Positions 16,977 to 25,045 of a stretch of 64,000 nt of DNA are shown here, in pieces. The first letter of the stretch is position 1; each line of letters opens with the position of its first letter. The position numbers and the translations under genes are program-made. Origin of the DNA: Bradyrhizobium sp. CCBAU 53351 (GTDB lineage: Bacteria > Pseudomonadota > Alphaproteobacteria > Rhizobiales > Xanthobacteraceae); the NCBI RefSeq assembly GCF_015291745.1, contig NZ_CP030059.1:6847501-6911500 (forward strand), written 5' to 3'. A model generated the notes under the pieces. It did not search any database. It was not told where the DNA came from and saw nothing but the letters and a program-made list of their open reading frames with translations.

Positions 16977-17486
16977 TCAGGCAAACGCCATCGGCTTGAA
17001 GCGGCGCCAGGCGCCGATGGTGAGCACGACGAAGAACACCAGCACGAGGCCCTGCACCACGGCGAACACCGGACCCGACGGCGGCGCCGGCGCCACCGCC
17101 GGTGCGAGCGCGGCGAGCGCCGGCACTTTGAGGAACGACTGGATCACCAGCACGAAGACGTTGAAATAGAGCGAGATCATCGCGGTCACGACATAGACCG
17201 GACGCCAGACGCCTTTGAGCTTCATGCCGTACAGCGCGACGCAGGCGATGGCGAGCAGCGCCAGCGAGATGATGCCGATGATGTGCGAGGGCAGCAGCTT
17301 CTCGAACGGAAACAGGAAGCCGGTGGCGCTGGTCAGGATCGTGAACGCCAGGAAGATCGCGGTGAGGCCCGGCATCGGCTTCGAGCCGAGCAGGCCGAAC
17401 ATCACGACGAGGCCGGCGGCGATGGCGATCAGGCTGATGACGACATGGACCAGCGTGAAGGCGGGTAGACTCAAGCCAAGGACCAT
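16977..17486 (-). CDS. small multi-pass membrane protein, unknown function
   Basis: A 169-residue protein with about five hydrophobic segments, including FTLVHVVISLIAIAAGLVVM, AIFLAFTILTSATGFLF and IIGIISLALLAIACVAL. A Pro/Ala-rich loop (APAVAPAPPSGP) separates the last two. I do not recognise the family. ATG 17486 is preceded by AGGAGG at ideal spacing. No operon partner. Confidence 0.7.
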   Translation of the reverse strand: MVLGLSLPAFTLVHVVISLIAIAAGLVVMFGLLGSKPMPGLTAIFLAFTILTSATGFLFPFEKLLPSHIIGIISLALLAIACVALYGMKLKGVWRPVYVVTAMISLYFNVFVLVIQSFLKVPALAALAPAVAPAPPSGPVFAVVQGLVLVFFVVLTIGAWRRFKPMAFA

Positions 17487-17660
17487 GACATCCCTCCTAC
17501 TCTCCATTGAGATTCAGGAGAGTAGTATTACGGCCCTCATGGGATTGCCACCTGCGTTGACGTCACAGGCACGTGCGAAGCCATGCGTCATCGTGCGAAT
17601 CGACAAACGCATGGCTGAATTTTTTGCACCGCTGTCACAAACGACAGCAGGCTGTTGTTT

Positions 17661-17746
17661 GTAGCCCGGATGGAGCGCTGCGTAATCCGGGGTTCTCGCG
17701 TGTGGATGGCGCTGTCCCGGATTGCGCTGCGCTCCATCCGGGCTAC
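17661..17746. repeat. short inverted repeat, GTAGCCCGGAT family (copy 1)
   Basis: The ends GTAGCCCGGATGGAGCGC (17661-17678) and GCGCTCCATCCGGGCTAC (17729-17746) are a perfect inverted pair, with inner copies of AATCCGGG and CCCGGATT. A second copy of the same family is at 22520-22605. This is a widespread proteobacterial REP-like type. Confidence 0.8.
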
Positions 17747-17781
17747 GCGCTCTCAGGTTTCGACGAAAGTCGAATCGCGGC

Positions 17782-18090
17782 TCACACTTCCTTGGTGTCG
17801 AAGATCAGGAGGTCGGCGCCGCCACTGGCGAATTTCGGCACGTCGCCTGCGGCCGCCTTGCCGGCTTCGCTGCCAAAGGCCTTCTGGATATCGCCCACGC
17901 TGTCGAAGGTGAGGATGGCGACGAGATGAACTCCGGAGGGACCGGCGGGTGAGCCGACCGTGCCCGTGCTGACGGCGTATTTCTTCAGGCCGGGAAGTTT
18001 CTTCGCGAGCGGGATGTGCGTTTCGGCATAATGCTTGTCGAAAGCCGCAGCATCCTTGGGCGTCTTGTAGAGCACGACGAGTTCAGCCAT
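17782..18090 (-). CDS. EthD domain-containing protein
   Basis: A 102-residue dimeric alpha/beta-barrel protein. The N-terminal VVLYKTPKDAAAFDKHYAETH, followed by IPLAKKLPGLKKY, is the EthD signature, with the conserved His at residue 25. Members of this family assist ether or aromatic degradation, but most have no known reaction. GGGAGGA precedes the ATG. It stands alone. Confidence 0.85.
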   Translation of the reverse strand: MAELVVLYKTPKDAAAFDKHYAETHIPLAKKLPGLKKYAVSTGTVGSPAGPSGVHLVAILTFDSVGDIQKAFGSEAGKAAAGDVPKFASGGADLLIFDTKEV

Positions 18091-18215
18091 TCCTAGTCCT
18101 CCCGTTAAGCGTTTTGTTTGTCAGTCTCAGATCCTCATGGTGAGGAGATAGTCTGCAGTTGGCGGCACGATGGCAAGCCTCATTCGACTTGCCATTCGCT
18201 TGAGTTCTCGTTGCC

Positions 18216-18258
18216 TAGAGCCTCGTTCCGCTTCCGATGCAATCGGAACGAGGCTCTA
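18216..18258. repeat. hairpin-forming intergenic repeat
   Basis: TAGAGCCTCGTTCCG (18216-18230) and its perfect complement (18244-18258) flank a 13-base loop. The sequence continues as a GACGCG...AAAACGC segment to about 18320. I associate this element with Bradyrhizobium intergenic repeats. It may also end transcription between EthD and the upstream gene. Confidence 0.6.
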
Positions 18259-18319
18259 GATTCTTGTTTTGACGCGTTTTCTCGACGCGAACCGGAATCC
18301 ATTTTGCTCGAAAACGCTT

Positions 18320-20038
18320 CTAAAGCGCCGGTTTTGCGGCATCGCCGAGATAGCCGTGCAGGGAGGCCACGACCTGCGCGCCCTCGCCGATGGCGCCGCC
18401 GACGCGCTTGACCGAGCCGGAGCGGACGTCGCCGACGGCATAGACGCCGGGAACGGAGGTCTCCAGCGGCGCCACGAGGCGGCCCTGGTTCTGCTCGGAC
18501 TGCGCGCCCGTCACGACGAAGCCGCCGCGATCGAGCGTGACTCCGCAGCCGTCGAGCCAGGCGGTGGCGGGATCGGCGCCGACGAACAGGAAGAGGTTGC
18601 GGATGTCGGCAGCATCCTCGTCGTCGGACAGCCGGCTCTTCCAGCGGATGCGCCGCAGCAGCGCGGCCTCGTCGCCCTCGAGCGCGGTGATCTCGGTGTT
18701 GAACATCAATTCGATGTTCGGCGTCGCTTCGATGCGCTCGATGAGATAGCGCGACATGCTGGCGCCGAGACCGCCGCCGCGGATGATCATCAGGACGCGC
18801 TTGGCGTGTCCCGACAGGAACACGGCCGCCTGGCCTGCCGAATTGCCGGCACCGACCAAAGCCACCTCCTCGCCGGCGCAGAGCCGCGCCTCGATCGGCG
18901 AGGCCCAGTACCAGACGCCGCGTCCCTCGAAGGTGTCGAGGTTTGCGATCTCGGGACGGCGATAGCGCGCGCCGCTCGCGACCACGACCGAACGCGCGCG
19001 CAGGGGATCGCAGCCGTCGAGCGCCACCGCGAAGGCGCCGTCCTTGCGCGTGCAGTCGAGCGACTTCACCGTCACGGGGATCATGATGTCGGCACCGAAT
19101 TTCTGCGCCTGGGTGAAGGCGCGCGCGGTCAGCGCCTGGCCGGAGATGCCGGTTGGAAAGCCCAGATAATTCTCGATGCGCGCACTGGCGCCGGCCTGGC
19201 CGCCGAAGGCGCGGATGTCGAGCACGGCGACCGACAGCCCTTCCGACGCCGCATACACCGCGGTGGCGAGCCCGGCCGGCCCGCAGCCGACGACGGCCAC
19301 GTCGTAGATGCGGCCATCCTTGGCGCCGCCGATCATGCCGATGGCGCGCGCCAGCTCGGTCTCACTGGGGTTGCGCAGCACCGCGCCATCAGCGGCGACG
19401 ACCAGCGGCCAGTCCTCGGGCTTGGGCGAATAACGCGCGATCACCTCGGCGGCGTCGCGATCGCGCTCGGGATCGAGCAGATGGTGCGGCTGACCGTTGC
19501 GGGTGAGAAAGCCCTGCAACCGCACGACGCCGGCGGAATTCGACGGTCCGATCAGCACCGGACCGCCGATGCCGCCCTGGATCAGATTGACCCGGCGCAG
19601 GATCAGCGCGCGCATGATGCGCTCGCCGAGCTCGGCCTCGGCGACCAGCAGCGCGCGCAGCCGGTCCGGCGGCAGCAGCAGCGTCTCGACATCGCCCTCG
19701 GCGCGGCCGTCGACCAGCGCCGGCTGTCCCGAGAGCTGGCTGAGCTCGGCCAAAAATTGCCCCGGTCCCTGGTCGATCACCGGCGTGACATGACCAAGAC
19801 CGTCGCGCTGGGTGATGGCGACATGGCCCCTCAGCACGACGAACATGCCGGGACCGGGCTTGCCGGTCTCGAACAGGAACTCGCCGTCCCGATAGAGGCG
19901 GACCTCGCCGAAATGCCTGATCCGCTCGATCTCGGCCGGCGTCAGCGTCGGAAAGGTCTGTTCGGGGCGCGTGAACCGCGACATCAGCGCCTCACCACCG
20001 GTTCGTTGCTGTTCGTCCTGCCCCATGGTCATTCCCAT
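18320..20038 (-). CDS. cNMP-binding domain fused to thioredoxin-reductase-like FAD oxidoreductase
   Basis: A 572-residue protein in three parts. Residues about 30-150 form a cyclic-nucleotide-binding domain (EFLFETGKPGPGMFVVLRGH). Residues about 160-235 look like a degenerate glutaredoxin-like linker. From about 245 there is a thioredoxin-reductase-type flavoprotein with VVGCGPAGLATAVYAASEG, VALVGAGNSAGQAAVFLSG and a C-terminal VYAVGDVRSG. The redox-active CxxC of true thioredoxin reductases is missing: WYWASPIEA stands in its place. It may be a cNMP-gated NAD(P)H oxidoreductase with an unknown partner. The start is uncertain among three close ATGs. Confidence 0.85.
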   Translation of the reverse strand: MGMTMGQDEQQRTGGEALMSRFTRPEQTFPTLTPAEIERIRHFGEVRLYRDGEFLFETGKPGPGMFVVLRGHVAITQRDGLGHVTPVIDQGPGQFLAELSQLSGQPALVDGRAEGDVETLLLPPDRLRALLVAEAELGERIMRALILRRVNLIQGGIGGPVLIGPSNSAGVVRLQGFLTRNGQPHHLLDPERDRDAAEVIARYSPKPEDWPLVVAADGAVLRNPSETELARAIGMIGGAKDGRIYDVAVVGCGPAGLATAVYAASEGLSVAVLDIRAFGGQAGASARIENYLGFPTGISGQALTARAFTQAQKFGADIMIPVTVKSLDCTRKDGAFAVALDGCDPLRARSVVVASGARYRRPEIANLDTFEGRGVWYWASPIEARLCAGEEVALVGAGNSAGQAAVFLSGHAKRVLMIIRGGGLGASMSRYLIERIEATPNIELMFNTEITALEGDEAALLRRIRWKSRLSDDEDAADIRNLFLFVGADPATAWLDGCGVTLDRGGFVVTGAQSEQNQGRLVAPLETSVPGVYAVGDVRSGSVKRVGGAIGEGAQVVASLHGYLGDAAKPAL

Positions 20039-20051
20039 TCATTCCAATGTC

Positions 20052-20240
20052 TCAAGTGCCGGCTTTCCCGGCGGCCCCCTCATTGAGGGAACCATCGTCG
20101 TTTGGCGAGGGCTCAGCGCTTGCGGCGCGTTCGCGCGCCTGCAGCTTCCGCCGCTTCAGGTTTTCGCGCAGCGCCGATTTCAGGCGCTCGTCCCGGGACG
20201 TCTTCGCCTGGCGCGCGCTCTTCTCGTTCTCGTCCATCAT
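20052..20240 (-). CDS. small basic hypothetical protein (62 aa)
   Basis: A short charged protein, MMDENEKSARQAKTSRDERL followed by KSALRENLKRRKLQARERA. It resembles small conserved Bradyrhizobium proteins of unknown function. It ends just downstream of the flavoprotein start on the same strand. The frame is open further upstream to 20486, but that part lacks a family pattern. Start choice (20240, 20237 or 20273) is not settled by a clear ribosome site. Confidence 0.5.
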   Translation of the reverse strand: MMDENEKSARQAKTSRDERLKSALRENLKRRKLQARERAASAEPSPNDDGSLNEGAAGKAGT

Positions 20241-20558
20241 CACGGGGTCCGATATTGCCGTCGGCGATACCATGCCCAGAGATTGCGGCAGCTCAAGAGG
20301 CTCCTCGCGATCCGGTCGTGCGAAACTCGAAATGGACCGAATCCGGTCGCGTGGCCACCTGGCCAGTTGGCGGGGGAGGAGCGGAACGCGAATCGGCGGA
20401 AAGCCGGTAGTTTCGAGCCGAAATGAGCATTTTGGCCCCGATATCGGCCCGATTTTCTCGTTTTGACCGGCCGAGCAAGCTTGCACAGGAGGGGGGCTTG
20501 TGGCAGATATCGGCCCGCTTGGTAGGCCCCTCGGGCGCCCGATTCTTCACCAGCACAT

Positions 20559-20633
20559 GCTGCCGTAGCTCAGTGGTAGAGCACTCCATTGGTAATGGAG
20601 AGGTCGACAGTTCAATCCTGTCTGGCAGCACCA
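20559..20633 (+). tRNA. tRNA-Thr (GGT)
   Basis: GCTGCCG (20559-20565) pairs with TGGCAGC (20623-20629), followed by A and encoded CCA. The anticodon stem CTCCA/TGGAG holds TTGGTAA, so the anticodon is GGT. The T arm reads GACAGTTCAATCCTGTC. Length 75 with CCA. No integrase or partial tRNA copy is nearby. Confidence 0.95.
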
Positions 20634-20703
20634 TTCTCTTCCCCGATTGACGCGAGCCGTCTTCGCCTGACCAGCGAGCCGCCAACTTTCCACGGATGCC
20701 ATC

Positions 20704-21054
20704 GTGATCAAACGTTCCCTGCCCTATGAAGGACTGCTCCACGAGATCGTCGAGCATAACGGCGTGCTCTATCTCGGCGGCATCGTCCCTGAGGATGCCG
20801 GGCTCGACATGGCCGGCCAGGCCGATGATGTGCTCCGACAACTGAAGACATTGCTAGAGGGGGCCGGTTCCGATCTCTCCTGCGTTCTGCAGGTGACCAT
20901 CTTCATGGCCGATCTCTCCGACAAGGCGGCGTTCAACGAGGTGTGGAAGCGCTATTTCACCGCGGACCAGCTGCCGGCGCGCGCCGCCATTGGCGTTGCG
21001 GATCTCGGCAAGGGCGTCAGGCTGGAGCTGACGGCGACCGCCGCCCGTCGCTGA
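20704..21054 (+). CDS. RidA/YjgF family protein
   Basis: A 116-residue RidA-fold protein, expected to be a trimer. The core segments are VLYLGGIVPEDAGLDMAGQA, LKTLLEGAGSDLSCVLQVTI and the binding Arg in LPARAAIGVADLGKG. RidA proteins deaminate reactive enamines or imines, but this divergent member may act on another small molecule. The start is GTG 20704. It lies alone downstream of tRNA-Thr. Confidence 0.88.
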   Translation: MIKRSLPYEGLLHEIVEHNGVLYLGGIVPEDAGLDMAGQADDVLRQLKTLLEGAGSDLSCVLQVTIFMADLSDKAAFNEVWKRYFTADQLPARAAIGVADLGKGVRLELTATAARR

Positions 21055-21146
21055 TGGGCGAGGCGCGATCGTAGGGTCATTGTGATGTCCACACATGAAG
21101 CAGCATTCTCGCGGCTCGAAGCGCCCGAGTTTTGCTCGTTTCCTTG

Positions 21147-21280
21147 ACCCTCTTCCTCGAAGAGGGTGCAGGGAAGGCCGGGTGCTGACATCGCACCCGC
21201 GGTCCGCTGCGCGAATTGCACGCGCACGCAGAAAACCGCACAGCAGCATACAGGTGGTGCCGATCACTCGGCCTTCCCTG
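21147..21280. repeat. strongly structured intergenic element, no gene
   Basis: A 9-base perfect hairpin (21147-21155 with 21159-21167) is followed by a 12-base perfect closing stem (CAGGGAAGGCCG 21169-21180 with 21269-21280). Inside it are a 7-base hairpin (21179-21185/21193-21199) and a nested pair of 5-base stems (21199-21203/21235-21239 and 21207-21211/21227-21231). The stretch to about 21680 looks like a degraded continuation of a long non-coding repeat known to me from Bradyrhizobium genomes. Nothing in 21055-21830 looks coding. Confidence 0.6.
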
Positions 21281-21835
21281 CGCGATGGTCGGACGGCTTA
21301 TGCCGCGCTCTCCCGGGAGCCGAACTTTCTTCTGGCCTCCCTCGCCGTTCGAATTGACGATGCCGTCCACCCGGTTGGGCTCGCGCGCATCTTCGATCCG
21401 GCTTGACCGTAGCAACGACGGCCAGGACCACACGGTTTTGCCGTACGCACGGCCCGCCATGTCGCCGCAGTATTTCCAGCCCCGTCGACGAAGCTGCGAA
21501 ACTTACTGGCGAGACGAAGCCTAGCAGCGCCGTTCGTCTGCACGCGGCCGCGGGCTCACAGGGACTACCCGCCCTGCCCGCACCTCTCATGCCGACGCTG
21601 CCGCGTCCACCGCAAACCCGGCTCGCGATCAAGACGACCTCGAGATCGCCCCTCCTGGTGAGCCGGAATGGGCGACACATACGCCAAAACCGAATTTCGG
21701 TAAAGTGGAATATTATTGCGGCAGGGACTTGACGGGGTTTCAGTGTTTTGCCCGACGGGTCGCGATCGGGGCCGCAGGTAAGGTTAATTATTCCTTTCGA
21801 TTGTCGGTAAAGTTTTATCTATTATTCTCTTTGCC

Positions 21836-21967
21836 GTGGATGACGAATTCGGGGCTTCGATAGTGCTTGCGTTTTGCCTGATCGTGATTGGGACTGCGTT
21901 GCTTCTCTCCGGCATTGTTGCCTTCGGCTTTCATCGAAACTCGCTGCACTCGATGGCGTTGCTGTAG
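21836..21967 (+). CDS. possible tiny single-span membrane protein (43 aa)
   Basis: A GTG-started frame (VDDEFGASI) runs into a hydrophobic stretch, VLAFCLIVIGTALLLSGIVA, and ends in FGFHRNSLHSMALL and TAG. The single clear membrane helix and the AT-rich, promoter-like leader (21780-21830) are the only support. There is no strong ribosome site. It could be chance. Confidence 0.35.
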   Translation: MDDEFGASIVLAFCLIVIGTALLLSGIVAFGFHRNSLHSMALL

Positions 21968-21997
21968 CCGCATCGGGAGCGCTGGCTCTACCCGTGA

Positions 21998-22474
21998 TCA
22001 ATTGTCGTTATCCGCCGCGCGCCTCGCGAACCGCTCATCCGCCCGGCGCAGGCGCCGGCACAGTTCGCGGTTGATGTTCTGCAGGACGATCACATAGGCG
22101 TGGATGTCGGCCTTGTAGCAGGCGTAGAGATTCTTGGCGGTCAGCTCGTACAGCACCGTCGGCATTTCCGCGACCACCGTGGCGGAGCGGTTCTGCATTT
22201 CGATCAGCGTCATTTCGCCGAAGAAGTCGCCGCGCTCCAGAACGGAGATCGGGATGACGCGGCCCGCATGCGTCCGCTTGCTCACCGCGAGCCGGCCGGA
22301 TTTGACGATGAACATCGAACGTCCCGGCTCGCCTTCCGCCACCACGGTGGCGCCTGCCTCGAAGCGGCGCTCGACCAGCATCGACATCAGGAGATCGAGG
22401 CTTCCGTCCGGAAGGCCGCCGAAGAACGGCGTCGCGAGCAGGAACGCTTTCAGATCGGGGGCCGTGACGGTCAT
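21998..22474 (-). CDS. cyclic-nucleotide-binding domain protein (Crp-like, no HTH)
   Basis: A 158-residue protein made almost entirely of one cNMP-binding beta-roll: PFFGGLPDGSLDLLMSML, EGEPGRSMFIVKSGRLAVSK, GDFFGEMTLIEMQNRSATV. The phosphate-binding cassette (FFGEMTLIEMQNRSA) is well kept. No DNA-binding domain follows. It may serve as a sensor subunit or bind a partner enzyme. The C-terminus is Arg-rich. Confidence 0.85.
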   Translation of the reverse strand: MTVTAPDLKAFLLATPFFGGLPDGSLDLLMSMLVERRFEAGATVVAEGEPGRSMFIVKSGRLAVSKRTHAGRVIPISVLERGDFFGEMTLIEMQNRSATVVAEMPTVLYELTAKNLYACYKADIHAYVIVLQNINRELCRRLRRADERFARRAADNDN

Positions 22475-22519
22475 GCCGCAAGGATATGCCGCGTCGCCAA
22501 CCGCGACAAGCAGTGCGAC

Positions 22520-22605
22520 GTAGCCCGATGGAACGCAGCGTAATCCGGGGCTGTCGGCCGCGGGTACAGCGGTCCCGGATTACGCTTGCGTTCCATCCGG
22601 ACTAC
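22520..22605. repeat. short inverted repeat, GTAGCCCGGAT family (copy 2)
   Basis: Ends GTAGCCCGATGGAACGC and GCGTTCCATCCGGACTAC, with inner CCGGGG...CCCGGATTACG, form an imperfect palindrome. It belongs to the same family as 17661-17746. Its right edge supplies the stop codon of the neighbouring ferric-reductase-like gene. Confidence 0.78.
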
Positions 22606-23231
22606 GGGCTCTCCCCGCGCAGCGTCCGTCGCTTTCGCCAGACCTGCAGATCGATCATGACCTTTGCGGTGGCCACAACGACCAGCACGCACAGCACGGC
22701 CTTCGAAACCATCTCCATGGTTCCTTCGATGAGGAGGCAGTGCACCACGCTGCCAACGACGATGACGATCGCGAGCGGCATGTGAATGAAGCGCCAGGTG
22801 CGCGGCCGCAGCTCGAAGCGACGGCGCAGGGACGCGAGCAGCGCGACGATGAAGATGGCCCACATCGCGGTGACGCCGAAGGGCGAGAACGGCGTCGGCG
22901 AGGCATAGGTCAGCGCGTCGATCATGTCGGGCGGGCTGGTGATCCAGAGGCCGGCGACATGGATCACCACGGCCAGCAGCAGCGCGCCGCCGACCCAGTG
23001 ATGGGCACGCCGGCCGCGATAGGCCGACAGCGGCGCCAGATAGCCGCCGATCAGCAGCGGCTGCACCAGCACGAGACCGAGCGCGGCGATCCCGGCGAAA
23101 CCGGCGAGGATGTAGACCGGCCCGCGCCAGGCGAGTTGCTCGCTCGTTGCTGCAAACCCGGTCGGCACGCCGATGGCCACGGCAAGGGCGACCCAGATCA
23201 GGATCACCCGCGGCGACTTCCACCCCGTCAT
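22602..23231 (-). CDS. ferric-reductase-like/cytochrome b561-type transmembrane protein
   Basis: A 209-residue membrane protein with six hydrophobic segments. Histidines that could bind haem b lie in RRAHHWVGG, AVVIHVAGLW, WRFIHMPLA and SVVHCLL, as in the ferric-reductase-like domain. It may pass electrons across the inner membrane. It has no flavin domain. The Tat-exported protein encoded 12 bases upstream is probably in the same operon. The last codons read into the adjacent repeat, which provides the stop. Confidence 0.82.
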   Translation of the reverse strand: MTGWKSPRVILIWVALAVAIGVPTGFAATSEQLAWRGPVYILAGFAGIAALGLVLVQPLLIGGYLAPLSAYRGRRAHHWVGGALLLAVVIHVAGLWITSPPDMIDALTYASPTPFSPFGVTAMWAIFIVALLASLRRRFELRPRTWRFIHMPLAIVIVVGSVVHCLLIEGTMEMVSKAVLCVLVVVATAKVMIDLQVWRKRRTLRGESP

Positions 23232-23243
23232 CCGCCGGCCCGG

Positions 23244-23744
23244 TCAGGCCGGCTGCAGCACGAAGTGCGCTTCGAGACTGGTTTCCTTGGCGCTCCGCAT
23301 CACCGGCCGCAGGAAGACGGTCTTGAACTCGCCGCTGTCATAGGCGAGGTGGCCATGCGGCTGGCCGAAGATCGGAATGATCTGCGGCATCTCGAGCCGG
23401 AACTTGCCGTCCTTGTCGGTGAGCGTGGCGCCGTGACTCTGCGGCTCGTGCTCCTGGCCTTCGACCGTGTGCGCCCAGATCTGGATGCGCTGGCCGGCGA
23501 GCGGCGCGCCGTCACCGGCGCGGCGCACGGTGCCGCTCATCCAGAAACCGCCCTTGCCGATCCGCTCCACGACCGCCGCGCCCTTGCGGTAGTTGTTCGC
23601 GCCGCCGGACATCGACTCGGTCGGAGCGAGGCCGTCGGCGCGGGCGGGCAGAACGAGACCGGGCATGCCGGTTGCCACAATACCGGTTGTCAGGACCGCG
23701 CCGCCGGCGACGAGCAGGTTGCGGCGGTTGAGTACGGTGGTCAT
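23244..23744 (-). CDS. Tat-exported intradiol-dioxygenase-like protein
   Basis: A 166-residue protein with a twin-arginine-type leader (NRRNLLVAGGAVLTTGIVA, cut near ARA-DG). The mature part has the beta-sandwich pattern of intradiol ring-cleavage dioxygenases: GFWMSGTVRRAGDGAPLAGQ, RIQIWAH, DKDGKFRLEMPQIIP and PHGHLAYDS. It is shorter than true catechol dioxygenases, and I cannot see all four iron ligands, so catalysis is uncertain. It likely works in the periplasm with the haem-b membrane protein encoded after it. Confidence 0.8.
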   Translation of the reverse strand: MTTVLNRRNLLVAGGAVLTTGIVATGMPGLVLPARADGLAPTESMSGGANNYRKGAAVVERIGKGGFWMSGTVRRAGDGAPLAGQRIQIWAHTVEGQEHEPQSHGATLTDKDGKFRLEMPQIIPIFGQPHGHLAYDSGEFKTVFLRPVMRSAKETSLEAHFVLQPA

Positions 23745-23935
23745 ATCGGTTCCTCCTGGCGGTCGGCGCGATCGCGCGCCGCAAGATGATCTCTCGTGCC
23801 CCGGACACGGGGATCGCCGTGCGATGGCTACGCCAAGCTACAACAGCAGGCGCCAAACTCCCAGTTGCGACGAACGGCACCTAAGGTCGCAATAACAGTG
23901 TTGTGAACGGGCGCGCGAGGCACTTAAGCACCCTT

Positions 23936-23994
23936 CGTAGGATGCTTGGAGCGGCGAAGATGATGGGTTTGGCAAGTGCTCTACCCATCCTACG
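23936..23994. repeat. short inverted repeat, CGTAGGATG family
   Basis: CGTAGGATG (23936-23944) and CATCCTACG (23986-23994) close a palindrome with GATGGGTTTGGC inside. It belongs to a frequent REP-like type. It lies in the promoter gap before the LLM oxidoreductase gene; the rest of the gap (23745-24042) shows nothing else. Confidence 0.7.
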
Positions 23995-24042
23995 CACCGA
24001 CACTACATGTGGTGGCGCAGTTCCTCCTCGCCGGTATTCCTC

Positions 24043-25038
24043 ATGATCCCTTTCTCCGTGCTCGACCTCGCGCCCATCCGACAGGGCGGCGACGCCGCGC
24101 AGGCGTTTCGCAACTCGCTCGATCTGGCCCGGCATGCGGAAGGCTGGGGCTACAAGCGGTTCTGGCTGGCCGAGCACCACAACATGACCGGCATCGCCAG
24201 CGCGGCAACGTCCGTGGTGATCGGGCACATCGCCGGCGGCACCAAGACGATCCGCGTCGGCTCCGGCGGGATCATGCTGCCGAACCATTCGCCGCTGATC
24301 ATCGCCGAGCAGTTCGGCACGCTGGAATCGCTCTATCCCGGGCGGATCGATCTCGGGCTGGGCCGCGCGCCGGGCACCGACCAGTTCACCGCACGGGCGC
24401 TGCGGCGCGACCTCGCGACGAGCTCCGAGAACTTTCCGCACGACGTGCTGGAGCTGCAGGCCCTGCTCGGCGAGGCGCAGCCGAACCAGGCAATCCGCGC
24501 CGTGCCCGGCATGGGGACCAAGGTGCCGCTGTGGATTTTGGGGTCGAGCACCTTTGGCGCGCAGCTTGCCGCGATGCTCGGCTTGCCGTTCGCCTTCGCC
24601 TCGCATTTCGCGCCGCAGATGATGATGCCGGCGCTGCGCGAATATCGCGCGCGTTTCGAGCCGTCAGCGCAGCTCGACAAGCCCTATGCGATGATCGGCG
24701 TCAACGTGTTCGCCGCCGATAGCGATGATGAGGCGCGGCGGATCTTCTCCTCGCTGCAGCAGGCGTTCATCAATCTGCGCCGCGGCACGCCGGGTCCGCT
24801 GCCGCCGCCGGTCGACGACATGGACGCGCGGTGGTCGCCGGCGGAAAAAGCCATGGTCGGCCAGTCGCTGTCGTGCTCCGCGGTCGGCTCGCCGGATGTG
24901 GTCGAAGCGAAGCTGAAGACGTTGATCGCCGAGACCGGCGCGGACGAGCTGATCGCCACCGGGCAGATATACGACCACGATGCACGGCTGCGCTCGTTCG
25001 AGATCGCGGCCGAGGTGCGGGAGAGGTTGGGGGCGTGA
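24043..25038 (+). CDS. LLM-class flavin-dependent oxidoreductase
   Basis: A 331-residue luciferase-like monooxygenase of the YhbW type. It starts [18 protein letters not shown], then has the family pattern [30 protein letters not shown] and [11 protein letters not shown]. These enzymes use FMNH2 from a separate reductase and oxygen; the substrate is unknown. A flavin reductase is encoded at 28076-28693 but in another operon. ATG 24043 agrees with the family start better than 24007. Confidence 0.88.
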   Translation: MIPFSVLDLAPIRQGGDAAQAFRNSLDLARHAEGWGYKRFWLAEHHNMTGIASAATSVVIGHIAGGTKTIRVGSGGIMLPNHSPLIIAEQFGTLESLYPGRIDLGLGRAPGTDQFTARALRRDLATSSENFPHDVLELQALLGEAQPNQAIRAVPGMGTKVPLWILGSSTFGAQLAAMLGLPFAFASHFAPQMMMPALREYRARFEPSAQLDKPYAMIGVNVFAADSDDEARRIFSSLQQAFINLRRGTPGPLPPPVDDMDARWSPAEKAMVGQSLSCSAVGSPDVVEAKLKTLIAETGADELIATGQIYDHDARLRSFEIAAEVRERLGA

Positions 25039-25045
25039 GCGGGCC

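Noticed and set aside
18269..20086. 605-codon open frame antisense to the cNMP/flavoprotein gene
   Set aside because: It mirrors a well-conserved gene, its product is Arg/His/Asp-rich without any family pattern, and such long antisense frames are common in GC-rich DNA.
20559..20633. tRNA-Thr as an attachment site of an integrated element
   Set aside because: No integrase and no repeated tRNA 3' end is seen downstream.
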